In this document: positions 1 through 6,279 of the stretch, piece after piece | How the letters are laid out: every line of letters starts with the position of its first letter | Position numbering within the stretch: the stretch's first letter is position 1 | Assembly: GCA_964542985.1 (NCBI GenBank) | Contig: CAZIWH010000040.1 | Span: forward strand, 1-16,533 | From: QNYQ01 sp964542985 | GTDB taxonomy: Archaea > Thermoproteota > Thermoprotei_A > Sulfolobales > Pyrodictiaceae | DNA length: 16,533 nt | Reading direction: 5' to 3' | Made by a program: the position numbers and the translations under genes | Notes under the pieces: generated by a model | What the model was told of the DNA's origin: nothing | What the model saw: the letters and a program-made list of their open reading frames with translations, nothing else | The model's database searches: none

Positions 1-36
1 CTGTAGAATGTTTTGTTTCCGCATCGTCATCATCTA

Positions 37-390
37 TTAGTGTCTCTTCCTACCCCCATGGCCGTAGAACACTACCTCCACGTCCTCCAATGTTATGAGG
101 CCCTCCTTGACAACTTCCTCTATCTCGGGGAGTACTTGCTCTATGGTCTCCGGCTTGTCCACTACCTCGATAACCATCGGGAGGTCCTCGCTGAGGCGGA
201 GTATCTCGGCTGTGTGTATCATGCTGTGAGAGCCGTAGCCCGCTACCCCTCTGTACACCGTGGCTCCCTTGACCCCGCGGCGTTTTAGCATGTGAAGCAG
301 GTACAGGTATAGGGGTTTGCCCTTGTAGTGGTCGCTCTCGCCTATGTAGATGCGCAGCCTTTTCCACTTCTCGGCCAAACCGGTGGCCAC
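37..390 (-). CDS. DUF190 (PII-like) family protein
   Basis: A 117-residue soluble protein. Residues 12-20 read LRIYIGESD, followed by YKGKPLYLYLL, RRGVKGATVYRG and SEDLPMVIEVVD. This succession is typical of DUF190, a small ferredoxin-like (PII-like) fold whose biochemical role is unsettled. Members are often encoded next to crcB fluoride channels, and here it lies 60 bases downstream of crcB on the same strand, so co-transcription and a role linked to fluoride tolerance or channel regulation are likely. The start used is GTG at 390. An in-frame TTG four codons later, preceded by GGTGG, would remove only the non-conserved tail. Family assignment is firm; function is inferred from context. Confidence 0.88.
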   Translation of the reverse strand: MATGLAEKWKRLRIYIGESDHYKGKPLYLYLLHMLKRRGVKGATVYRGVAGYGSHSMIHTAEILRLSEDLPMVIEVVDKPETIEQVLPEIEEVVKEGLITLEDVEVVFYGHGGRKRH

Positions 391-450
391 CCCTGTAGTT
401 CTCTAGCCTGGTTCCATATGGGCTGCAGCCTCTCTTACGCGCTGCCCCCT

Positions 451-837
451 TTACGGACGAGTATAGATGACCCTAGCGGCGACTATGCCGAGATAGACGG
501 CTGCCAGCCCGCCTAGCACATTCAGCGCTATGTTCGTCAAGCCATAGAGCGGTGACTCAGCGAGCAACATGAAGGTCTCGTAGGAGAATGTTGAGAACGT
601 TGTGAAGCCTCCGGCGAACCCCGTGGCTAGTAGCAGTCTTTGCTCTCTGGTGAACACACCGTAGAGCCTTGACGCGCCCATTATAAAGCCTAGTAGTAGT
701 GAACCCAGCAGGTTCACCGCGAGAGTGCCCCACGGGAAGAATGGGGTAGTGTACTTCTGGACGACGCTGGAGAGCCACCACCTGGCAAGCGCGCCGAGGC
801 CTCCGCCTGCAAACACGAGGAGAATCTCAAGCAACAC
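451..837 (-). CDS. crcB: CrcB/Fluc fluoride ion channel
   Basis: Small integral membrane protein that exports fluoride as a dual-topology dimer. From the chosen GTG at 837 it is 128 residues, the usual Fluc size, with four hydrophobic segments (about 3-25, 36-56, 67-90, 98-124). Hallmarks are GGGLGALARWW near the N terminus, the pore Asn in VNLLGS (Asn42) and the central-break/Phe-box stretch GFAGGFTTFSTFSYE (residues 73-87, Phe81 and Phe84). An upstream in-frame GTG at 906 would add 23 residues (MQESRALILQ...) absent from the family and lacks an SD, whereas GTG 837 follows a G-rich run. That run also forms a small hairpin (GCCCC/GGGGC, plus-strand 844-857) that could partly cover the ribosome site. 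DUF190 lies downstream. Confidence 0.92.
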   Translation of the reverse strand: MLLEILLVFAGGGLGALARWWLSSVVQKYTTPFFPWGTLAVNLLGSLLLGFIMGASRLYGVFTREQRLLLATGFAGGFTTFSTFSYETFMLLAESPLYGLTNIALNVLGGLAAVYLGIVAARVIYTRP

Positions 838-947
838 CGCTTTGCCCCCCAAGGGGCTCGTCGTGTGGCGGAAAGGCTGCAGTATTAGCGCTCTACTCTC
901 CTGCACAATACATAGTGTAGATGACTAAGACCGAGCATCCCAGTGAA

Positions 948-956
948 ATTATAATG
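948..956 (-). promoter_or_regulatory. Candidate TATA box for crcB-DUF190
   Basis: On the minus strand the sequence reads CATTATAAT, the most AT-rich patch upstream of crcB. A start about 25 bases downstream would give a leader of roughly 85-90 bases before GTG 837, or about 20 bases before the alternative GTG 906. I looked for the fluoride riboswitch motifs in this leader and did not find them. Confidence 0.35.
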
Positions 957-1074
957 TTCAATAATGCTGCTTGGACAGTAGCCTATACTTGCGATGGCGT
1001 CTTCTACGACTATTCCGTATAAGGGGCGGCTATAGTCGTTTAGAGTGGGGAAACAGTCCCCAGGGGGATTCGCT

Positions 1075-1206
1075 ATGCTCTCGGCTGTACAGTTCTCGCT
1101 GATACTGGGCCTCGTGCTCCTCGTCGGAACCGCGCTTCTAGTGGAAGCGCACAGCCACGGGGCCGAAAGAGAAGAGGCTAGGGAACCCGAACATCGGAAT
1201 AGATAG
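1075..1206 (+). CDS. Small single-span membrane protein (43 aa)
   Basis: A short open frame with ATG at 1075 preceded by GGGGG about seven bases upstream. Translation: residues 1-8 MLSAVQFS, then a strongly hydrophobic segment of about 15 residues (LILGLVLLVGTALLV, 9-23), then a highly charged tail rich in Glu, Arg and His (EAHSHGAEREEAREPEHRNR). This is a classic one-helix membrane protein with a charged cytoplasmic or external tail. It matches no family I recognise. The last 29 bases overlap the 3' end of the convergent DUF5591-like gene. Hydrophobic core, charged tail and ribosome site support it as real, but it is short enough to be chance. Confidence 0.45.
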   Translation: MLSAVQFSLILGLVLLVGTALLVEAHSHGAEREEAREPEHRNR

Positions 1207-1852
1207 CCTCCAGCAGCTCTCTGGTGCTGAATAGCGTATACCCCACCATGCGCTCCCTGGGCCACCTTGTGGCCTTCTCTCTGGCCATGCTCCAAAGCCT
1301 CTTGTGCTTCCTCGGGAGGAACAGTATGGCCTTCTCGAGGCCTCTGTCCACGAGCCTCTTCACCGCTTCGGCTAGGAGTGTGGAGACTCTTTCAGCCAGC
1401 TCCGGGCTCCCCAGCACGAGATCCGGGGGGACCTCGTAGCAGCATGGAGGGTACTCCTCTGCCCTCTCGTAGGGCACTAGTATCAGCAGGTCGCTGAAGT
1501 ATAGCCACACCAGGCCCCGCGGCTTGTCCTCCTTCTCGTCCCATAGGCCGAGGCGGCGGAGCCCGCCCCTTATCTTACGGCTCGTGGGGCTCCGGGTGTA
1601 GGGCTTAACACTGCTACACGGCGTCACTAGGGCCACGGAGTAGGCGGGCTCGTATTCTTCAAGGAGCCATCGCCACCACCGCCTGGTGGCGGGGTGTGTG
1701 AAGGCCTTCTCGCCTACAAGCCCTGGATCCACGTCCACGTGGTGGCGTGGCACGAGCCTCCCCTCAGCGTCCTTCCTTATCGAGAACCTTGGGGGCCTCG
1801 GCAACCCGGTGCCATAGGTGGCGGAGCCCGTAGGGCTCACTGCTTCTGCCAC
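1178..1852 (-). CDS. DUF5591 / archaeosine-synthase-like domain protein
   Basis: About 224 residues from GTG at 1852. The core carries SVALVTPCSSVKPYTRSPTS, matching the PCSxxKPYxxS motif (Cys79, Lys83, Tyr85 in this numbering) of the DUF5591 domain found in archaeosine synthase ArcS, which works on the 7-deazaguanine base at position 15 of archaeal tRNA. The TGT-like catalytic and PUA domains of full ArcS are absent. An open frame continues upstream to 2140, but that part is antisense to the DJ-1/PfpI gene and reads like a shadow. GTG 1852 has GGTGGAG four bases upstream and a TATA-like box about 45 bases upstream, so I prefer it. Function in tRNA modification is a guess from the motif; a role in another 7-deazapurine or unrelated pathway is possible. 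Confidence 0.6.
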   Translation of the reverse strand: MAEAVSPTGSATYGTGLPRPPRFSIRKDAEGRLVPRHHVDVDPGLVGEKAFTHPATRRWWRWLLEEYEPAYSVALVTPCSSVKPYTRSPTSRKIRGGLRRLGLWDEKEDKPRGLVWLYFSDLLILVPYERAEEYPPCCYEVPPDLVLGSPELAERVSTLLAEAVKRLVDRGLEKAILFLPRKHKRLWSMAREKATRWPRERMVGYTLFSTRELLEAIYSDVRVP

Positions 1853-1891
1853 ACCGCTCCACCAGCCAAGGGTATTACCGTCAAGGGGGCT

Positions 1892-1904
1892 GGGATTAAA
1901 GCCC
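1892..1904. promoter_or_regulatory. Shared TATA-like box between divergent genes
   Basis: GGGATTAAAGCCC reads GGGCTTTAATCCC on the other strand. It is an AT-rich core inside near-palindromic GC flanks, lying 46 bases before the minus-strand GTG (1852) and 54 bases before the plus-strand ATG (1952). Either distance suits an archaeal TATA box with a 15-30 base leader. A second candidate for the plus-strand gene is TGATAAGC at 1914-1921. Confidence 0.35.
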
Positions 1905-1951
1905 TCAAGACACCTGATAAGCCTGGATCCCTTGGAGGGGGAGGAGCTGAG

Positions 1952-2539
1952 ATGCCACGTGCCCTCTTCATACTTGAGGATGGGTTCGATGACTTTGAAT
2001 ACTTCTATGCTAGGCATCGGCTCGAGGAGCTTGGTTTCGGGGTAGTTGTTGCGTCTCACTGTAGGTACAGTGATGTGCCCCTCTATGACCCGGAGAAGGG
2101 TGAGCTGAGACCGAGGCCATACCGTGTACGCGGCAAGCATGGCCTAGAGGTGGAGGTTGACACCGACTATGTGTCCGCGCTGAAGGAGCTTGATAGCTAT
2201 GACGTGCTTGTGATCCCTGGTGGCAGGGGGCCGGACCGGGCCAGAAGGTATGGGGAGGCCGTGGAGATAGTGAGGAGGATGGCCGTCGGGGGTAAGCCTA
2301 TCCTAGCGATTTGTCATGGGCCGCAGCTCTTGATCTCCGCTGCTGTCGTGAAGGGTCGGAGGATAGCCGCGAATCCGGGGATAAGGGACGACGTGGTGAA
2401 TGCCGGCGGCGTCTACGTTGACGACGTGGCTGCGAGGGACGGGAATATAGTGACGATAAGGCATCCGAGCGTGATGGGCCGCGGCTTCCGCTTGTTCGTG
2501 GAGCTGCTTGCAGAGAGGGGGCTAGCTTCCCGCTGCTAG
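1952..2539 (+). CDS. DJ-1/PfpI family protein (class I glutamine amidotransferase-like)
   Basis: A 195-residue cytoplasmic protein of the DJ-1/ThiJ/PfpI superfamily. Residues 4-16 (ALFILEDGFDDFE) match the N-terminal strand and the conserved Glu (Glu16). VLVIPGGRGPD (85-95) is the oxyanion-hole loop. AICHGPQLLISA (119-130) is the nucleophile elbow with Cys121 followed by His122, as in PfpI-type enzymes. Members have been described as intracellular peptidases, chaperones or glyoxalase/deglycase enzymes acting on methylglyoxal; which applies cannot be told here. The ATG at 1952 follows GGGGGAGGAGCTGAG, a strong ribosome site. The frame is open further upstream but that part is antisense to the divergent gene. 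An insert around residues 38-66 is somewhat longer than in PfpI. Confidence 0.88.
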   Translation: MPRALFILEDGFDDFEYFYARHRLEELGFGVVVASHCRYSDVPLYDPEKGELRPRPYRVRGKHGLEVEVDTDYVSALKELDSYDVLVIPGGRGPDRARRYGEAVEIVRRMAVGGKPILAICHGPQLLISAAVVKGRRIAANPGIRDDVVNAGGVYVDDVAARDGNIVTIRHPSVMGRGFRLFVELLAERGLASRC

Positions 2540-2577
2540 GCCTCTCGCCGGCTTCTAGTCGTTTCTTCACGGCATAA

Positions 2578-2586
2578 TTCTTATAG
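2578..2586 (+). promoter_or_regulatory. Candidate TATA box for serA
   Basis: TTCTTATAG lies in the gap after the PfpI gene. Transcription about 25 bases downstream would begin near 2606-2610, at the foot of the structured leader described in the next entry. Confidence 0.4.
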
Positions 2587-2598
2587 CCCTTAGTGGGC

Positions 2599-2663
2599 GT
2601 GAGGTGGTCTCACCTCCTTGGAGGGAAGCCGGGGCTCCGAACCCGGAAACAGGAGAGGTGATG
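2599..2663 (+). promoter_or_regulatory. Structured serA leader with mutually exclusive pairings
   Basis: GAGGTG occurs at 2601-2606 and again at 2655-2660, the second just before an ATG. Between them is CACCTCC (2611-2617). CACCTC can pair with the first copy (6 bp, GTCT loop), and its CCTC part (2613-2616) can instead pair with GAGG at 2621-2624. CACCTC could also pair with the second copy, which overlaps the purine-rich stretch AGGAGAGGTG (2651-2660). A further hairpin, CCGGG/CCCGG, sits at 2629-2646. Alternative pairing of one element with two ribosome-site-like copies is what a translational switch looks like, but no known riboswitch class is recognised and the idea is untested. Confidence 0.3.
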
Positions 2664-3655
2664 CCGTTGGATTCGGCCTACTAGGTGCCGCGGGGAAGCT
2701 TCGCAGCTGCCTAGCTGGGACGCGTGTGCTTGTAACAGATCCGGTGGATGATCTAATTCTCGGCGCGCTCCGCACGGCGGGTGTAGAGGTTGATTACCGT
2801 CCCGGCCTGAGCAGGGGAGAGCTACTAAACGTGATCTATGACTACGATGCGATAGTGGTGAGGAGCAGAACCAAGGTAGACCGCGAGGTAATAGATAAGG
2901 CCAGGAGGCTCAAGGTCATAGCTAGGGCTGGCGTCGGCCTAGACAACGTTGACTTGAAGGCGGCGGCGGAGAAGGGGATAAGAGTCGTCAATGCCCCTGC
3001 AGCGGCGACCCAGAGCGTGGCAGAGTTAACTATAGGCTTACTGATAGCCGCTGCGAGAAGGCTCACGGAGAGCATAGATCTAGCCCGCCGTGGCGTCTGG
3101 AAGAAGGTCATGGGGACTGAGCTCTACGGAAAGACGCTGGCTGTGGTAGGGTTTGGGAGGATAGGCCGTCGCGTAGCTGAGATAGCTAAGGCGATAGGCA
3201 TGGACATAGTGGCCTACGACGTGGTAGACATAGGTGATTACGCGGAGAAGCTGGGCGCGAGGCAGGCAGAGGACCTCTACGAGGCCCTCCGCGTAGCTGA
3301 CGCGGTGACTCTCCACGTGCCACTGACGCCGCAGACTAGGCACCTCCTAAGCTGGGAAGAGTTTAAGGTGATGAAGCAGGGAGTTATACTAGTCAACACT
3401 AGCCGCGGCGCAGTGGTGGACAGCGAGGCCCTCCTATGGGCCCTCGAGCAGGGCATAGTAGGTGCGGCGGCGCTCGACGTGCTGGAGCACGAGCCTCCGC
3501 AGACCGAGGCCGAGAGGAAGCTAGCAGCGCACCCCAGGGTCATATTGACGACCCACATCGGTGCATCAACCAGGGAGGCGCAGCGCCGCGTGGCAGAGGA
3601 GACGGCCAGGAAGCTCCTAGACGCGCTCGCAGACGTGCTCGGCTGCAAGGCCTAA
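2618..3655 (+). CDS. serA: D-3-phosphoglycerate dehydrogenase
   Basis: Oxidises 3-phosphoglycerate to 3-phosphohydroxypyruvate with NAD, the first step of serine synthesis; cytoplasmic. Numbering from TTG 2618: substrate domain 36-135 with ARAGVGLDNVD (102-112); NAD domain with GFGRIG (178-183) and the NAD-selecting Asp201; catalytic Arg263 (NTSRGAVVD), Glu292 (HEPP) and His313 (TTHIGAST). It ends at 345 with no ACT regulatory domain, so it is the short form, not serine-inhibited through ACT. The start is uncertain: TTG 2618 is the only in-frame start before the conserved LAGTRVLVTDPVDD block apart from GTG 2726, which would cut into the first strand (309 residues). A strong SD with ATG at 2661 is in the wrong frame. 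The aminotransferase gene follows after 110 bases. Confidence 0.93.
   Translation: MEGSRGSEPGNRRGDAVGFGLLGAAGKLRSCLAGTRVLVTDPVDDLILGALRTAGVEVDYRPGLSRGELLNVIYDYDAIVVRSRTKVDREVIDKARRLKVIARAGVGLDNVDLKAAAEKGIRVVNAPAAATQSVAELTIGLLIAAARRLTESIDLARRGVWKKVMGTELYGKTLAVVGFGRIGRRVAEIAKAIGMDIVAYDVVDIGDYAEKLGARQAEDLYEALRVADAVTLHVPLTPQTRHLLSWEEFKVMKQGVILVNTSRGAVVDSEALLWALEQGIVGAAALDVLEHEPPQTEAERKLAAHPRVILTTHIGASTREAQRRVAEETARKLLDALADVLGCKA
2661..2684 (+). other. Seven-codon open frame with strong ribosome site inside the serA 5' region
   Basis: ATG at 2661, preceded by AGGAGAGGTG, reads M-P-L-D-S-A-Y-stop, out of frame with serA. It could be a leader peptide, or the true serA start separated from the gene by one frameshift (natural or from sequencing): dropping to the serA frame near the TAC-TAG would give MPLDSA joined to LLGAAGKLRSCLAGTRVLV. 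Confidence 0.25.
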
Positions 3656-3662
3656 GACACGA

Positions 3663-3674
3663 GCCCTCTAGGGC
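3663..3674 (+). terminator. Possible serA terminator hairpin
   Basis: GCCCTCTAGGGC, a 5-bp inverted repeat eight bases past the serA stop, followed about 17 bases later by GTTTTAG. The T run is short and could instead be the TATA box of the aminotransferase gene (TGTTTTAGC at 3690-3698). Weak. Confidence 0.2.
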
Positions 3675-3765
3675 CTCCGCCCTTCTGCATGTTTTAGCCG
3701 GCAACCGGAATCCGAGCCGCTTGGACTCATTCATCGGGGCTCCTTACGGGTAGAGGTGGTTACGC

Positions 3766-4851
3766 ATGGCTAGTGGGGAGGTGCTGCTCACACCCGGCCC
3801 CGTGATGCTCCACAAGGATACACTAGCTGCGATGGCCAGGCAGGTGGTGAGCCACAGGAGCGAGGCTTTTCGCCGCGAGCTGGACCGGCTCAGAGAGCAT
3901 GTGGAGAGGGTCGCCGGCGGGGGCACGGCGCTGGTGCTCACGGGGAGTGGAACCCTCGCCGTGGAGTCCATGGCGTGGAGCCTCGTTGCGCCCGGCGAGA
4001 AGGTGCTAGTTGTGGTTCACGGCGAGTTCGGCGAGAGGCTTGCAGCAAGCCTCCAGGCCAGGGGCGCGGAGGTCGTGGAGGCGCAGCAGCCGCGCCCAGG
4101 CGAGCCCGTTGCGCTCAACAAGCTTCTCGGGGAGATAGAGAGGGGCGGCTACGCGGCCGTGGCTCTGGTCTACACGGAGACGAGCCAAGGGCTCAGCCAC
4201 AGGGACGTGGAGAGGATAGCGGAGGAGGCGCATGCTGCTGGGAGCCTCGTCCTGGTGGACGCGGTTTCAGCGTTCGCCGGGGAGCAGGTTCCCCGCCCCG
4301 GCGTGGTTGACGCCATCGCGACTGCGAGCCAGAAGGCCCTTGCTGGGCCGCCGGGCCTCTCCTTCGTAATCCTCGGCCCCGGCGCCGAGGAGAGGCTCCG
4401 CGGCCGCGGCACGCCACACGGGACGCCGAGCTACCTTGACCTAGCCAAGGTGCTCCGCTTCCACATGGAGAGGAGGGAGACACCCTACACGCCTGCAGTC
4501 AACCTAGTCTATGCCATGAACAAGGCCCTGGAGCTGATCCTGGACTACGGCGTCGAGGCCTGGGTGGAGAGGCACCGTAGGAGAGCGGAGAGGCTCTATG
4601 CAGCGCTGCCCCGCGTCGGCCTCGAGCCCCTCGTCGAGAACCCGGGGTACCGCGCCTGGACCGTGGCGGCCTTCAACACACCGGTGCCCAGCAGCCAGGT
4701 AGCGGAGGCGCTCGCAGCCCACGGGATAAGAGTGGCGAGAGGTATGGGTCCCCTGAGGGACAGAGTGGTTAGGATAAGCACCATGGGCTGGAGCCCCGAC
4801 TGGGTGTTCGAAAAACTACCTAGCATTGTTGAGGAGACTCTCCACGTCTAG
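3766..4851 (+). CDS. Class V aminotransferase (serine-pyruvate / alanine-glyoxylate type)
   Basis: PLP enzyme of 361 residues, the usual size for the AGXT/PucG-like branch of fold-type I aminotransferases. The N terminus LLTPGPVMLHKDTL is the typical TPGP entry. GSGTLAVE (60-67) is the phosphate/ring-binding loop, Asp165 in LVLVDAVSAFAG contacts the pyridine nitrogen, and Lys190 in ATASQKALAGPPGL is the Schiff-base lysine. The family exchanges amino groups among serine, alanine, glyoxylate, pyruvate and hydroxypyruvate. Placement right after serA suggests a role in serine or glycine formation, possibly as the amino-transfer step in an organism without classical SerC, which is inference. ATG 3766 follows GAGGTGG. 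The stop shares the CTAG palindrome with the stop of the convergent gene. Confidence 0.88.
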   Translation: MASGEVLLTPGPVMLHKDTLAAMARQVVSHRSEAFRRELDRLREHVERVAGGGTALVLTGSGTLAVESMAWSLVAPGEKVLVVVHGEFGERLAASLQARGAEVVEAQQPRPGEPVALNKLLGEIERGGYAAVALVYTETSQGLSHRDVERIAEEAHAAGSLVLVDAVSAFAGEQVPRPGVVDAIATASQKALAGPPGLSFVILGPGAEERLRGRGTPHGTPSYLDLAKVLRFHMERRETPYTPAVNLVYAMNKALELILDYGVEAWVERHRRRAERLYAALPRVGLEPLVENPGYRAWTVAAFNTPVPSSQVAEALAAHGIRVARGMGPLRDRVVRISTMGWSPDWVFEKLPSIVEETLHV

Positions 4852-6161
4852 CGGCCAAACATCGCCTCCATGGTTGTTTTGTCATTGCACTTGTACCACC
4901 ATGTGTAGGGTGTGCTGGCGTCCACTCTTACGTAGGGTGTAGTGAAGCCCTCGCTCCTCCTAACGGCGTGATACAAGTGCACCTTCAAGGTGACGCTCCA
5001 GGCGCCGGGTACGCCGAACGTCACGCCTACCGACGCCCCCACATTGTCACTCAGTATTACCTGCCCCGGCTCAGCGAAGTATATGGTCATGTGGCTCTGC
5101 CCCGGCATAGCGTAGGGGGGTGCCGGCGGCGGCGTGTAGTCACCCATCCAGGGCAGGCCCAGCCTGTCGGCACGCATCACGGCTGTTATCGTATCTGGAT
5201 AGAGCATCCAGTACCTCATACCTGTTCCCGTGAGCCCGGAGTCGTACATAGTCCACATCTCGTACCGGTACTCAACGTAGAACAGTATCCTCACATAGTG
5301 GTTTCCGGTCAGTGGCTCGGTCTCCTCCTCTACGACACTGCTGGCCAGATGCTTCCCGGCGCTGGTCCAGCCGGGTGGCGTTTCACCGCAGAGGCCTAGG
5401 TCGCAGTTCTCGGCGGCGTAGAATGACTCGAAGTAAGCTGCGGAGCCGTACTTGAGCCCCATCCGTGTGGTAAGCCCGTTCATGCTGTAGAGGTTTGGGC
5501 CCTCAACCCATGTGTAGCAGTAGCCGGTTGCAGAGTCTCCCTCATCGTCCGTGACGTGTATATTACACTTGAACAGCTGGCCAGCATCTATGATGCCCGT
5601 GGGTGTTATGGGAGGCCTGGTCGCAGCGGATGCACGGGCTACGGGGATCATGCGTGGAGGCTTGCTTGGCGGGTAGATGTCCTTGACGGTTATCATGGAG
5701 TGTGGCACCACTTGTATGAAGCGCCCCCAGCTGTAGACGATGCGGTGGCCGGAGACGCATGCTACTAACACGAAGAACTCCTGGGGCTCATAGTAGAGTA
5801 TATGGTACCCGTTCTTGACGTCCACTGCCCCCGGCGCGGCTGGGAGAAGAGCCCTAACAGCCACGGCGGAGCCAGGCGTGACGGTGCCAGCGTATATCCT
5901 CTTGCTGAGCCCGTTCCCCGTCGGGGCGCTTGCAGAGGGCATACGGTGTACGGCAACGAAGCAAGCGTCAGCCTTTACGCTCGGCGTATGGATAACCAGC
6001 GTAACCATTATCCTTGGCTTGTTGTGGAGCCAGCTGCTTACAAGCAGCCCCAGCTCCGCCGTGTGGGTGGCGACGGGAGTGTTCGGCACCATGGCCAGAG
6101 AGATGAGAGCGGCAGCGGCTAGCAGCAAGAGCCTCCTCCTCGGGGAAGCCCAGAGATGCAT
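4848..6161 (-). CDS. Secreted protein of unknown function
   Basis: A 437-residue protein with an N-terminal signal peptide: positively charged start (SPRRR) and hydrophobic core LLLLAAAALISLAMV (residues 11-25). The rest is soluble, rich in Tyr, Thr, Pro and Gly, and probably beta-rich. Seven cysteines lie in the mature part, in DACF, VACV, KCNI, GYCY, ENC, GLC and YKC, suggesting disulfides in an extracellular protein. There is no C-terminal membrane anchor, no protease or glycosidase motif I recognise, and no similarity I can name. The start ATG 6161 has GGAGGGG ten bases upstream. It is transcribed alone, divergent from the radical SAM gene and convergent with the aminotransferase gene. 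Surface or extracellular role inferred only from the signal peptide. Confidence 0.75.
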   Translation of the reverse strand: MHLWASPRRRLLLLAAAALISLAMVPNTPVATHTAELGLLVSSWLHNKPRIMVTLVIHTPSVKADACFVAVHRMPSASAPTGNGLSKRIYAGTVTPGSAVAVRALLPAAPGAVDVKNGYHILYYEPQEFFVLVACVSGHRIVYSWGRFIQVVPHSMITVKDIYPPSKPPRMIPVARASAATRPPITPTGIIDAGQLFKCNIHVTDDEGDSATGYCYTWVEGPNLYSMNGLTTRMGLKYGSAAYFESFYAAENCDLGLCGETPPGWTSAGKHLASSVVEEETEPLTGNHYVRILFYVEYRYEMWTMYDSGLTGTGMRYWMLYPDTITAVMRADRLGLPWMGDYTPPPAPPYAMPGQSHMTIYFAEPGQVILSDNVGASVGVTFGVPGAWSVTLKVHLYHAVRRSEGFTTPYVRVDASTPYTWWYKCNDKTTMEAMFGR

Positions 6162-6196
6162 GAATGCGCACGCCCCTCCTACGGATAGAGTATTCG

Positions 6197-6225
6197 ATGG
6201 CGGCTACTTTTTTTGTAGCATCCAT
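6197..6225. repeat. Inverted repeat with T7 loop between divergent genes
   Basis: ATGG-CG-GCTAC, seven Ts, then GTAGC-AT-CCAT: two matched arms of 4 + 5 bases broken by a 2-base mismatch, centred at 6211 in the 118-base gap between the secreted-protein and radical SAM genes. It could be an operator for a dimeric regulator acting on both genes, or a transcript hairpin. No regulator is identified. Confidence 0.4.
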
Positions 6226-6279
6226 TACTCCCAGGGGAGCCTGGACTAGGCGACTAGAAGCCCCTAGCAGGCCGGGTGC

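Noticed and set aside
838..950. Fluoride riboswitch upstream of crcB
   Set aside because: I looked on the minus strand for the conserved GATG-containing halves and the pseudoknot partners and saw no convincing match. Only a small GCCCC/GGGGC hairpin near the ribosome site is present.
1694..1951. N-terminal extension of the DJ-1/PfpI protein
   Set aside because: Low-similarity Gly/Ala/Pro-rich translation antisense to the DUF5591-like gene; the ATG at 1952 has a strong ribosome site and begins exactly at the conserved first strand.
1853..2140. N-terminal extension of the DUF5591-like protein
   Set aside because: This part is the exact antisense of the conserved DJ-1/PfpI N-terminal coding region and would leave no room for promoters of the divergent genes.
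2590..2660. tRNA or split-tRNA half upstream of serA
   Set aside because: Several hairpins mimic a cloverleaf, but there is no GTTCRA T-loop (the candidate loop is eight bases, CTCCGA type), no matching acceptor stem and no anticodon arm.
3661..3698. Definite terminator after serA
   Set aside because: The inverted repeat is short and the T run is distant and may be a TATA box for the next gene; kept only as a low-confidence feature.
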